From NCBI RefSeq assembly GCF_030067815.1, contig NZ_CP125968.1, forward strand, positions 186,001 to 250,000: a stretch of DNA of 64,000 bases, given 5' to 3'. This document shows positions 47,305 to 54,868 of the stretch, one piece after another. A program made the position numbers and the translations under genes. Source of the DNA: Sporosarcina thermotolerans (GTDB lineage: Bacteria > Bacillota > Bacilli > Bacillales_A > Planococcaceae). The first letter of the stretch is position 1, and every line of letters begins with the position of its first letter. The notes under the pieces were generated by a model. That model was not told the DNA's origin, did no database searches, and saw nothing but the letters and a program-made list of their open reading frames with translations.

Positions 47305-47940
47305 ATGCAAGAGAGATTACCATGTCCAGATCAAGAATTGATCTGTATTAATGTCGACAAAGTATACGACTGGGTGATGAAAGAAAACTCGTTTGATTTC
47401 TTCCCGACAGCTCCAATGGCATTTCCAGGAATGACTCCGACAACTCCCATGACTGGTGCTACCGTAACATGTGAGGTGACGCCTGCTACAACTAATCCCG
47501 TCGTCATTTTGAGACGTGAAAATCGGCAATTCACTGTTGACGGCCACAGTGTCTGCTTACAGCAATTGACTATCCAGAAGACATTCTCTGTTGTGCTTGT
47601 TCTTACCTTGCCAACTGGTGTTATTTTTCGAAGCAGCCCGATTCCTGTCTCACGGTCCGAACAAGTCATTCTTTGTGCACCTGAAGGAACAGACGTCACT
47701 GTGACATTCACGGAGTTGGATTGTTTCATCAGCGCACCAGGTACACCCGTACCGGGAGATGGGGTAGTGACATTTACAGGTCTTGTAGTATCCGTGATGA
47801 CATGTCAAAGCATTCAATCCACATTCCCGGTTACAGTTGAATTCCTGGCAGATTTCTGCGAACCGCGTGCTGACTTGGCAATTGGGTCCTGCCCTCATCC
47901 AGCAAGGCCGCGTCAGTGTCCAGCAGTATATCCGGATTAA
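47305..47940 (+). CDS. Cys-containing spore-surface-like beta-rich protein
   Basis: 211 aa, no signal peptide. Starts MQERLPCPDQELICINVDKV, then a Pro/Thr-rich stretch and repeating beta strands with regularly placed Cys (VTCEVTP, SVCLQQL, VILCAPEG, ELDCFIS, VMTCQSIQS, ADFCEPR, GSCPHP, RQCPAV). The strand and Cys pattern resembles spore coat/exosporium proteins of Bacillales (possibly SPOCS-like), and the neighbours support that, but no family is certain. The start is set by GGAGGTGA 8 nt upstream of the second in-frame ATG. Confidence 0.65.
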   Translation: MQERLPCPDQELICINVDKVYDWVMKENSFDFFPTAPMAFPGMTPTTPMTGATVTCEVTPATTNPVVILRRENRQFTVDGHSVCLQQLTIQKTFSVVLVLTLPTGVIFRSSPIPVSRSEQVILCAPEGTDVTVTFTELDCFISAPGTPVPGDGVVTFTGLVVSVMTCQSIQSTFPVTVEFLADFCEPRADLAIGSCPHPARPRQCPAVYPD

Positions 47941-47986
47941 TGCTTATCAAAAATCCGTACTAACTGTCCTAGTGGACACATACGAT

Positions 47987-48013
47987 AAAGAGGGGGACCT
48001 TCCCTCTCTTTAT
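47987..48013 (+). terminator. terminator, possibly leaky
   Basis: AAAGAGGGGGA and TCCCTCTCTTT arms with one mismatch, 46 nt after the stop of the previous gene and only 24 nt before the next start, so downstream genes may depend on read-through. Confidence 0.65.
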
Positions 48014-48036
48014 TTACTTGTTAGGAGGTTGGATAA

Positions 48037-48599
48037 GTGAATTCAGATTCCACAGACATATTGAGTAAGTTAATGGAGTACCACCAGTCGAATCAGTTCT
48101 ATTTGAACGAGTTGAAAGATGCGCTTTTACCGCGGGGGAATCGCCTTGATTGCATCGCTTATTTTACATACTCCTTACATCTCGCACACGATCCGGCAGA
48201 GGAAAGCTTCTGTCTGGGTTCCTTCCATATTCAAAACATCGGCAATCAACCACTCACAAACCCTTTCATTCACATTACGTTATCGCAAGATGCCCCTTTT
48301 CCCTCCAAGGAAAACTCGTGAACAATAAATTGACTCTATCAAAAAATTTGACAGGTGGATGGGAACGTATCAATGACCGTGCCAATCGCTTCGAATTCCA
48401 TTTACGACCGATTGGTAAAACAAGTATCCTACCAGGAGAAACACTTTCATTTTCCAATTTTCAACTAAACTGGAAGCCGTCTAGTTCCTACTTCGGCAGC
48501 ATGATAGGGACCCTGTTTTGCGATCAGCATCCGGATGGTGTAGCCGCACTTAATTCAATTAACGTAAACGGAACATCGACAATAGGGGGGGATATTTGA
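48037..48599 (+). pseudogene. spore-surface-cluster protein, one frameshift
   Basis: GTG 48037 behind TAGGAGG. N-terminal helix ILSKLMEYHQSNQFYLNELK, then a beta-sandwich-like domain. Adding one C in GATGCCCCTTTT (about 48293) joins HITLSQDA to PFSLQGKLVNNKLTLSKN and gives about 187 aa ending VNGTSTIGGDI. The C-terminal half (HLRPIGKTSILPGETLSFSN) reads like an Ig-type surface domain. Family not recognised. Confidence 0.65.
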
Positions 48600-48600
48600 C

Positions 48601-48894
48601 ATGGAAAAAAATTCAATTCATGACGTATTTCATCAAATCATCTCTGAACTGACAGAATCCCTGAACGAAAAGGATAGGGAGCTGCCATCCAAAAGCTTCG
48701 TCTTCTTGGATGCCAAGACGATCAATCTTCTGCTTTTATACATCCTTATGAATAAAGATTTACAACTGGCAAGGCTTACACATAGGAATCTCCCTTCGAG
48801 TATTCAAAAGACAATTGTGGAAGAAATTGAACGGATGATGAAAGAGAATAAGCAATCATTTGAATCGATTTTAAGTGAAGCCCGAAATAATTGA
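48601..48894 (+). CDS. 97-aa helical hypothetical protein
   Basis: Acidic, all-helical (IHDVFHQIISELTESLNEKD, IVEEIERMMKENKQSFESIL). Starts 1 nt after the previous stop with a G-rich ribosome binding site; co-transcribed with the surface-protein gene. Function unknown. Confidence 0.7.
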   Translation: MEKNSIHDVFHQIISELTESLNEKDRELPSKSFVFLDAKTINLLLLYILMNKDLQLARLTHRNLPSSIQKTIVEEIERMMKENKQSFESILSEARNN

Positions 48895-48921
48895 AAATCC
48901 GAATGAAGAGGAGATGAACAA

Positions 48922-49548
48922 TTGAGTCAAGGGGAGATAAAAAGCAACGATCCTATACTATTACAACAGACAATCATTTATTTGCGTTCCGAGCTGAATA
49001 AATATAAGACCAAATACAATCGTACCTCCTCTTCGCTACTCGATGAACTTATTATGGAAAATGAAAGACTGACAAATAAATATAGGGATCTTCTTCATCA
49101 AAACAAAAAATACGAAAAGCGGATCCAACTATACGAACAACGAATACGTTCCTTGGAATTTCAGAGGAAAGAATCGCTTTCTGCCATGGAACTTTTGCAA
49201 TGTACGGAACAGGATTTACGTACAGCGAATAAACAACTATGCGATGTATTAGCCTCAATTGGCAGTGACCGGCAATTGGAAACGCCGAAGAGTATTGAGA
49301 GACTTGAAATGAAAATAAATTCACTTCTCCCTCAAAATACTCCTCCCAAAAACGAGCATTCATACGCTGAAGGCAAACTTACCAAAGTGCAGCTTGAATT
49401 GGAGACGTCTAAAAACATGAATGCAAAACAACAGGAACTTATCGGCATCCTTGAAGAATACGTCCAAAAATTAACAGAAGAAGTGCACGCGTACAATGAA
49501 CTTACGGCATATCTAATCCAGGAAAGCAATGACCTTTCCCCAGAGTAG
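48922..49548 (+). CDS. coiled-coil protein of spore-surface cluster
   Basis: 208 aa, TTG start behind AAGAGGAGATG. Almost entirely predicted coiled coil (SALLDELI-type heptads: ELIMENERLTNKYRDLLHQN, KYEKRIQLYEQRIRSLEFQR). Last gene of the three-gene unit. Possible scaffold protein; no family recognised. Confidence 0.7.
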   Translation: MSQGEIKSNDPILLQQTIIYLRSELNKYKTKYNRTSSSLLDELIMENERLTNKYRDLLHQNKKYEKRIQLYEQRIRSLEFQRKESLSAMELLQCTEQDLRTANKQLCDVLASIGSDRQLETPKSIERLEMKINSLLPQNTPPKNEHSYAEGKLTKVQLELETSKNMNAKQQELIGILEEYVQKLTEEVHAYNELTAYLIQESNDLSPE

Positions 49549-49639
49549 GATAAACAGGAAAACATGTTATTCACCTCAACCACATCGTAATGAAACAATG
49601 CAAACAGCCTTGGCCATGTACATTCGCCCGCCAGCGAGT

Positions 49640-49893
49640 CCGAAACGAAAAACGCACCCGCTAGCAAAGATAAAAACGGATGAACCTTGATTACCGCCGT
49701 TAGCACGACGATGAAAACAACACTCAACAAAATCATTGCAACCAATGTATCCTACAACTCTTTTTCTATAAACAATTCCATCACCTTTTTTGTTTTCACG
49801 CGCTAATGATCGATAGCGTTTCGGATTGCTTCTTCTATGGACAAGTCTTCATCCATAATTGCGTGGACTTCAGTAAATAATGGAGTTTGCAAT
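49640..49893 (-). pseudogene. remnant of a second glxK-gntP junction
   Basis: On the minus strand, PLFTEVHAIMDEDLSIEEAI followed by RNAIDH, a TAG, then RVKTKKVMELFIEKEL match the last residues of the glycerate kinase at 44286. Directly after it, LVAMILLSVVFIVVLTAVIK then VHPFLSLLAGAFFVSDS match the first residues of the GntP permease at 44282. Everything else of both genes is missing. The match spans the exact gene junction, so this is a truncated duplicate that kept its gene order; it carries an in-frame stop and substitutions. A true relic, not a sequencing error. Confidence 0.85.
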
Positions 49894-49894
49894 G

Positions 49895-49928
49895 TTTTCA
49901 TCGACTCTCGGGATGTTATCACCGACTC
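49895..49928 (+). repeat. 21-nt TTATCACCGACT pair (block G)
   Basis: Units at 49895 (degenerate, TTTTCATCGACT) and 49916 (TTATCACCGACT), 21 nt apart. It directly abuts the broken end of the glxK remnant. Confidence 0.75.
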
Positions 49929-49963
49929 AATGCTTTGACTAATTTTTTTCCGCTTTTCCAGTG

Positions 49964-50001
49964 AAAAATCCTCGTCGATCTCTTCAATCGACGAGGATTT
50001 C
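49964..50001 (-). terminator. terminator of glutaredoxin unit
   Basis: Perfect arms AAATCCTCGTCGAT and ATCGACGAGGATTTTT around a seven-base loop, with a T run on the minus strand. It begins at the stop of the 47-aa gene. Confidence 0.88.
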
Positions 50002-50143
50002 ATTTAACGATCTGTTCCATAACAACTAAAAACACACCCGTAAGAAAAAGCAGAACATGTCCGATACAAATTTTCGGGAATAGATTTTTATTCGACTCTT
50101 CCAACGGGTCTTGGGAAGCGCATGATTTGCAGAAGATTTTCAA
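50000..50143 (-). CDS. 47-aa CxxC membrane mini-protein
   Basis: TTG 50143 behind AAAGGA encodes LKIFCKSCASQDPLEESNKN, then LFPKICIGHVLLFLTGVFLV and VMEQIVK. A zinc-ribbon-like CxxC is followed by one membrane helix. It starts 7 nt after the glutaredoxin stop and ends at a strong terminator, so it is probably a real second gene of that operon. Unknown function. Confidence 0.6.
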   Translation of the reverse strand: MKIFCKSCASQDPLEESNKNLFPKICIGHVLLFLTGVFLVVMEQIVK

Positions 50144-50149
50144 ACCAAA

Positions 50150-50383
50150 TTATCCTTTCAATACCTCTTGAACCGCTTCAGGGTTGAAGCCCAAAATCCA
50201 TTTGCCGTTCAGTTTTGTTTGAGGAACGCCCCTCTGGCCTGTTTCTTCAACAAGCTTTTGCTTCTCTTCATCTGTAGTCAAAAGTACTTCTTCAAATTCG
50301 ATGTTTTGCTCAGTCAAATAGTTTTTCATCATCGTGCAGTAAGGGCATGTAGTTGTTGAATATACCGTTGCAACATTTGTCAT
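50150..50383 (-). CDS. glutaredoxin / NrdH-like redoxin
   Basis: 77 aa thioredoxin fold with active site STTTCPYCTMMK and the cis-Pro region RGVPQTKLNGKWILGFNP. Size and CPYC motif fit glutaredoxin or NrdH-type redoxin, which could reduce the class Ib RNR encoded at 4-8 kb (inference). Start 50383 with AAGGAGGAG upstream. Confidence 0.85.
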   Translation of the reverse strand: MTNVATVYSTTTCPYCTMMKNYLTEQNIEFEEVLLTTDEEKQKLVEETGQRGVPQTKLNGKWILGFNPEAVQEVLKG

Positions 50384-50504
50384 TTGAATCTCCTCCTTTT
50401 TACATGTATAACATGTAGTATACCTCATTCTAAATGAACAAAATAGTCCGAAGTTTGTAAGGATATGGTATCTCAAATAATAATTATTACTGGAGGTGCT
50501 TATT

Positions 50505-51239
50505 GTGAAAGTAATCCCAATTGGTATTTGGGGCGGGTATCCGAAGGCGAATAGCGCTACGTCCTCTTTTTTAATCGAGCATGACGGGTTTCATTGCCTT
50601 GTGGATTGTGGAAGCGGTGTCCTTTCATCATTGCAAAATACTATCCCACTTGAGATGTTGGATGCGGTCGTCATCAGCCATTATCATGCGGATCATATTG
50701 CGGATATCGGTAGCTTGCAGTTTAGCCGGATCATCAACTACTATCTTGGGAAACCTTCTCCCCCGCTGCCGATTTACGGTCATGACCAAGATGAAGAGAA
50801 TTTCAGCAAGCTGACTTATAAAGAGCAGACAATCGGCGTTCCTATTCATGAAAACGATGTTGTTAAAATTGGGCCTTTCGAAGTTTCTTTCTGTGAAACG
50901 ACACATCCGGTTTATTGCTTGGCAATGAAATTCACTGTTAACGAGCGTTCCGTAACGTTGACCGCTGATACTGAGTGGCGAGATGAACTCGTTGAATTTG
51001 CGAAAGAGACGGATCTGTTGATTAGCGAAGCGAATTTATACGAAGAGCATTTAGGCAAATCTCCGGGACATATGGCGGGGAGCGAGGCGGGCAAATTAGC
51101 TAAGATGGCTGGCGCGAAAAATTTGTTGCTAACGCATTTGCCTTTGCATGGTGAGCCAACGGAAATTTTATATGCAGCGTCTAAAGTGTATGATGGTCCG
51201 GCGGAGTTGGCGGTTGTCGGTAAGGTATATGAGGTTTGA
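50505..51239 (+). CDS. metallo-beta-lactamase-fold hydrolase (YhfI/RNase Z-like)
   Basis: About 244 aa. Metal-binding HxHxDH in ISHYHADHIADIGSLQ; further ligands in CETTHPVYC, LTADTEWRD and LLTHLPLHG. Layout is that of Bacillus YhfI-like proteins, related to RNase Z but lacking its exosite arm. GTG 50505 behind GGAGGTG. Substrate unknown. Confidence 0.87.
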   Translation: MKVIPIGIWGGYPKANSATSSFLIEHDGFHCLVDCGSGVLSSLQNTIPLEMLDAVVISHYHADHIADIGSLQFSRIINYYLGKPSPPLPIYGHDQDEENFSKLTYKEQTIGVPIHENDVVKIGPFEVSFCETTHPVYCLAMKFTVNERSVTLTADTEWRDELVEFAKETDLLISEANLYEEHLGKSPGHMAGSEAGKLAKMAGAKNLLLTHLPLHGEPTEILYAASKVYDGPAELAVVGKVYEV

Positions 51240-51246
51240 TTTACAC

Positions 51247-51279
51247 ATAAAAACGACTCCATAATGGGAGTTGTTTTTA
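51247..51279. terminator. convergent terminator
   Basis: AAAACGACTCC and GGGAGTTGTTTTT arms flanked by A and T runs; works for the metallo-hydrolase (+) and uppP (-). Confidence 0.8.
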
Positions 51280-51282
51280 TGA

Positions 51283-52110
51283 TTATAGGAACACGATTGC
51301 TGCAAGTACAATTGCCAAGACAATTCGGTATAACGCGAATGGAACGAGCTTCACTTTCGAAATTAATTTCAAGAAGAAGCGGATTGAAATGAGCGAGAAC
51401 ACGAATGCGCTTATAAAGCCGACGACGTAAAAAGAAATATAGTCCATCGACATGTATTCCCAGTTTTTCAATACAGACACAAGACTTGCACCCGCCATGA
51501 TTGGAACTGCCATGATGAACGTGAAGTCAGCCGCTGTCCTATGGCTCATCCCAAATAGAACACCACCCGAAATCGTTGCACCGGAACGTGAAAAACCTGG
51601 CCATAACGACAAGCATTGGACAAGGCCGACGGTGAATGCCTGACGATATGTAATCTGGTCCAATGATTGGACTTTTGGCCGTTTCGGACCGAATTTGTCC
51701 GCAACAATCATGAGGATCGCCCCTGCAACAAGCGCAAAAATTACTGTTTTGACGCCAAATAAATGATCGTCAATAAAGTCTTTGAACGCAAAACCTAAAA
51801 TAACAGCTGGCAGCATGCCGACGATGACATGCAGTAGATTAAACCGTTTGATCATCTTCTTCCCATCGACTTTATAAAGCCCAACCAGGCTAAGCAATCT
51901 CTTCCAAAACACGACGACAACGGCTAAAATCGATCCAAGTTGAATAACGATTTTAAATGTGTTGGCGGGGTATTTGCCAAGGAACTCTTCCGTTTTTAGC
52001 CACATATCATCCACGATGATGAGGTGGCCCGTCGAGGATACCGGTGCAAACTCCGTCATCCCCTCCACAAAACCAAGTATTAACGCTTTAATAAGATCAA
52101 ATAATTCCAT
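51283..52110 (-). CDS. uppP: undecaprenyl-diphosphatase UppP
   Basis: Recycles the cell-wall lipid carrier by removing a phosphate from undecaprenyl pyrophosphate; confers bacitracin tolerance when abundant. 275 aa, eight membrane helices. Catalytic motifs are GFVEGMTEFAPVSSTGH (E-x3-E region) and WPGFSRSGATISGG (PGxSRSxAT). Downstream of the DedA gene by 6 nt, so co-transcribed. With the Bce-like and lia modules this gives a coherent envelope-stress set. Confidence 0.95.
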   Translation of the reverse strand: MELFDLIKALILGFVEGMTEFAPVSSTGHLIIVDDMWLKTEEFLGKYPANTFKIVIQLGSILAVVVVFWKRLLSLVGLYKVDGKKMIKRFNLLHVIVGMLPAVILGFAFKDFIDDHLFGVKTVIFALVAGAILMIVADKFGPKRPKVQSLDQITYRQAFTVGLVQCLSLWPGFSRSGATISGGVLFGMSHRTAADFTFIMAVPIMAGASLVSVLKNWEYMSMDYISFYVVGFISAFVFSLISIRFFLKLISKVKLVPFALYRIVLAIVLAAIVFL

Positions 52111-52116
52111 AAGTTC

Positions 52117-52728
52117 CTAAGCCCTCTTTCTGCGGAAGCGAGTGTATCCGATGATACCCGCAAAACCGCTTGTTGCTAATAGCACATAAACGATCATTGA
52201 GTAGACATCCATATAGTGGATGATCGATTCCCAATTTTCACCGACTTTAAATCCTATTGTAACAAGAATTGCATTCCAAATGAAGCTCCCGATGGTTGTT
52301 AATAAAATAAAAAGGGGAAAGTTCATATGCGACATCCCTGCTGGAATGGAGATAAGACTGCGCACAAGAGGAACGAGACGACAGAAAAAAACTGTCCACG
52401 GGCCGTGCTTTTCAAACCAGCCCTCTGCCCGACGCAAGTCTTTTTTCGTCAAGCGAAGCCAGCGCCCCCGTCGTTCCACTATTCTTTCCAATCTTTTTGT
52501 ATCAACAAGCATCCCAATACTATAAAGAACCATCGCACCAACAACCGAACCAATAGTAGCGGCAATGATGACGCCCGTTTTCGTCATTGTAGTAAAACCA
52601 GTGACAAAACCACTGAATGTCAATATAATTTCTGATGGAATCGGAGGGAATATATTTTCCAGCAGCAATAAAAAACAGACGCCGAAATAACCATGCTCCC
52701 CAATAAACTCCGTTATCCAATTTTCCAT
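52117..52728 (-). CDS. DedA-family membrane protein
   Basis: 203 aa. VTT/SNARE-associated domain: re-entrant loop LLENIFPPIPSEIILTFSG and FFCRLVPLVRSLISIPAGM with the two essential-type Arg residues. Recent work shows DedA proteins flip undecaprenyl phosphate or other phospholipids. Pairing with uppP fits lipid-carrier recycling. Start ATG behind AAGGAAGTG. Confidence 0.92.
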   Translation of the reverse strand: MENWITEFIGEHGYFGVCFLLLLENIFPPIPSEIILTFSGFVTGFTTMTKTGVIIAATIGSVVGAMVLYSIGMLVDTKRLERIVERRGRWLRLTKKDLRRAEGWFEKHGPWTVFFCRLVPLVRSLISIPAGMSHMNFPLFILLTTIGSFIWNAILVTIGFKVGENWESIIHYMDVYSMIVYVLLATSGFAGIIGYTRFRRKRA

Positions 52729-52871
52729 ACGACACTTCCTTGTTCAGGCTAATTTATTTCAATTAAACTTTGTCTATTGTGCAACGCCTAAAATCAGGAC
52801 GGCGACTTGCCTCCCGAAGTTTCAAAACGCTTCATAAATTGTACGTCCTTGGACAACTGATTATGAGTAAT

Positions 52872-52989
52872 TGTGGATATCCCGGGAAACAGCAAGTTAT
52901 TCACCGTTTCTTGTGGATAGAAAGGTTAATATGTTGATAATTTCTGAAAAATTGGTACTTTGAGCCAAAAACTATCCACATGTTAATAA
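52872..52989. promoter_or_regulatory. cluster of DnaA-box-like 9-mers
   Basis: Within 120 nt of a 414-nt gene-free stretch are TGTGGATAT (52872), TTATTCACC (52897), TGTGGATAG (52912), TGTTGATAA (52932), CTATCCACA (52972) and TGTTAATAA (52981). Each is one or two mismatches from the DnaA box TTATNCACA or its complement. No dnaA or dnaN is near, so this is not oriC; it could be an accessory DnaA-binding cluster. Inference only. The rest of 52729-53142 is AT-rich and without an ORF. Confidence 0.4.
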
Positions 52990-53142
52990 TTTCGAATAAA
53001 AAAACCCTACCATTTTGAGTAACTTTAATGGCGGGCGCATTGATCATATTTGTATATACCTTGTTTTATCGCAGTTCACCAATATTTTGTAATGTACTAT
53101 TACAATAGAAGAAAAGCCTACTTATGTGGTTAAATTATTATA

Positions 53143-54426
53143 TTAGAAACCAATTGTTCTTCTTGCAGATCGATCGTGACGGATGGTGAATTTCACTGTT
53201 TCCTCTTTATTCACAGGTACATGTACAGGGAGTAAGATTTTGTCACGTTTTTTATTCCACTCATGTGTTGATTCATCCACTGTCCACAAGTGTCCGGGAA
53301 CTTGTTGACGAATTATCGCTTCGACTGGAGAGTCTTTTGTATTGCAAATTGTATATTCATATTCCGTGTACTCATAGCCGCCTTCTTTATACTTACCGGA
53401 CTTTTTACTATTCACTTTTATGTCACATGCCTCACCGGATTTTAGACGGACCTTTTCGCCCGCTTCGGTATGCTGGATCCTATATTCTCCGATAAATTCC
53501 GCGCTCCCATCCTGCGAACTCGTTCGGTACATTTTAAAAACTCCTGCAGGCAATGGAAATCCAAGACCATTTTCCACCGTATTATCAAATTCAATGAAAA
53601 TATCCGGATTCGAAGTCTGTTGATTTATTTCATATACCATTCGCGCTTGTGATTTTGTCGATGAGAGTAGGCGCAGCTGTTTCTGTTGACGATCCTCCAA
53701 GTTGATCTGCTTAGGAAAAGTATACGTATGAAAGTCTGAAAAAGCATCCGCAGACGTTTTTTCATTCTTTGACAACTCTTTACTTTTCTCTTCGGTTTCA
53801 TTGCCAGCCTTGCTAAGCTTTCCTGAAATGAGTCGAAGTTTTGCATCGTTGAATGAGACACCGGAATAATTTTTCATCATTAGCCATCCCGATAGGTCAA
53901 ATTGGTCGCCATGCAAGGAGATGACGTAATCAGCCTTCCACGAGACACCGCCCGTCAAATAGGATACGCACACTTCCTCACTTCTTTGCTCTTCAACTTG
54001 CCATACAAGCGTCGGCTCTATGTGATTCCCACCCTCGATTTCCGGAAATCGAATTTCCCCTCTCGGATTGATGATGAGTTCATTCGTTTCAACATCTTGC
54101 ATGACAACTGGCCCATTTGCACGTAATAGAGTGTACTTGCGATCCCCTTTTGAATAAGGATCTTTCATAATTAATTGACGACCAAGATACCTTTCATATA
54201 TCCGCAATTCATCCATCAAATCATATTCATAGACAAGCTCCGATACGTCGGCCCCTTCAACGATGATAGAATCCTTGTCGAGCCTTTTCGACACACCAAT
54301 AAAATGAACCCAATCATTTGTTTGAATCTGGGGAATTGAACGCGTGTCTTTCACAAGCGCAAAGCCATCACTATAAACGGTCAGGGAACAGGATGTAATA
54401 GTAGATTTCGGAATTCGAATCGGCAT
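53143..54426 (-). CDS. DUF4139 domain-containing protein
   Basis: 427 aa, no signal peptide. The DUF4139 region covers most of the protein (TLVWQVEEQRSEEVCVSYLT, GVSWKADYVISLHGDQFDLS, then DAKLRLISGKL and the C-terminal KEETVKFTIRHD). Mucoidy-inhibitor-like family of unknown biochemical role. Upstream is the large repeat block H. Confidence 0.85.
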   Translation of the reverse strand: MPIRIPKSTITSCSLTVYSDGFALVKDTRSIPQIQTNDWVHFIGVSKRLDKDSIIVEGADVSELVYEYDLMDELRIYERYLGRQLIMKDPYSKGDRKYTLLRANGPVVMQDVETNELIINPRGEIRFPEIEGGNHIEPTLVWQVEEQRSEEVCVSYLTGGVSWKADYVISLHGDQFDLSGWLMMKNYSGVSFNDAKLRLISGKLSKAGNETEEKSKELSKNEKTSADAFSDFHTYTFPKQINLEDRQQKQLRLLSSTKSQARMVYEINQQTSNPDIFIEFDNTVENGLGFPLPAGVFKMYRTSSQDGSAEFIGEYRIQHTEAGEKVRLKSGEACDIKVNSKKSGKYKEGGYEYTEYEYTICNTKDSPVEAIIRQQVPGHLWTVDESTHEWNKKRDKILLPVHVPVNKEETVKFTIRHDRSARRTIGF

Positions 54427-54542
54427 ATTTGAACCTCCTATGTTGAATGCTCATTTCAGTAAACTCTCCAATAAGCACGCTCAATATACGCTATTCCCTG
54501 TTCTGAAGGAATTAAAGCTGACGAAGCAAAAAAGTGTGGAGG

Positions 54543-54805
54543 TTTACCACCGACTCGCTAATGTTCAACCGCTCAGATGGCCTTATCACCGACTCTTTGC
54601 ATGTTATCACCGACTCTCGGGGGTTTATCACCGACTTTGATGACTTTATCACCGACTTGGGCGACTTTATCACCGACTCGCTAAATTTCTCCCGACTTGA
54701 GTCGTGTTATCACCACTTATAATGGCTTTATCACCACTTAACAACTGGTTATCACCGCTTAGGATGACTTTATCACCGCTTACGACCGGTTTATCACCAC
54801 TCAGC
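54543..54805 (+). repeat. 21-nt TTATCACC array, longest (block H)
   Basis: About twelve to thirteen units: 54544, 54564 (degenerate), 54583, 54604, 54625, 54646, 54667, 54688 (degenerate), 54707, 54728, 54749, 54770 and 54791. Most steps are exactly 21 nt, with 19-nt steps near the degenerate units. The first half carries CCGACT and the second half CCACTT/CCGCTT, as in block B. Lies between two minus-strand genes. Confidence 0.92.
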
Positions 54806-54835
54806 CAATAATTAGACGATTTTATTCCATTTTAA

Positions 54836-54863
54836 AAAGCCACCCGCAGCAGCGGGTGGCTTC
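54836..54863. terminator. terminator of beta-oxidation operon
   Basis: Perfect arms AAGCCACCCGC and GCGGGTGGCTT, flanked by A-rich sequence that reads as a T run on the minus strand, 6 nt from the acyl-CoA ligase stop. Confidence 0.85.
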
Positions 54864-54868
54864 ATTCG

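Noticed and set aside
49332..49745. 137-aa minus-strand ORF as a complete membrane protein gene
   Set aside because: Only its first 35 or so residues resemble GntP; the rest is antisense to the coiled-coil gene at 48922-49548. Treated as part of the relic.
49803..50003. 66-aa minus-strand ORF as a gene
   Set aside because: Its N-terminal half reads through the terminator at 49964-50001 and the array pair; only the C-terminal part is a glycerate kinase relic.
52729..53142. Chromosomal origin of replication
   Set aside because: DnaA-box-like sites are imperfect and dnaA, dnaN, rpmH and gyrase genes are absent nearby.
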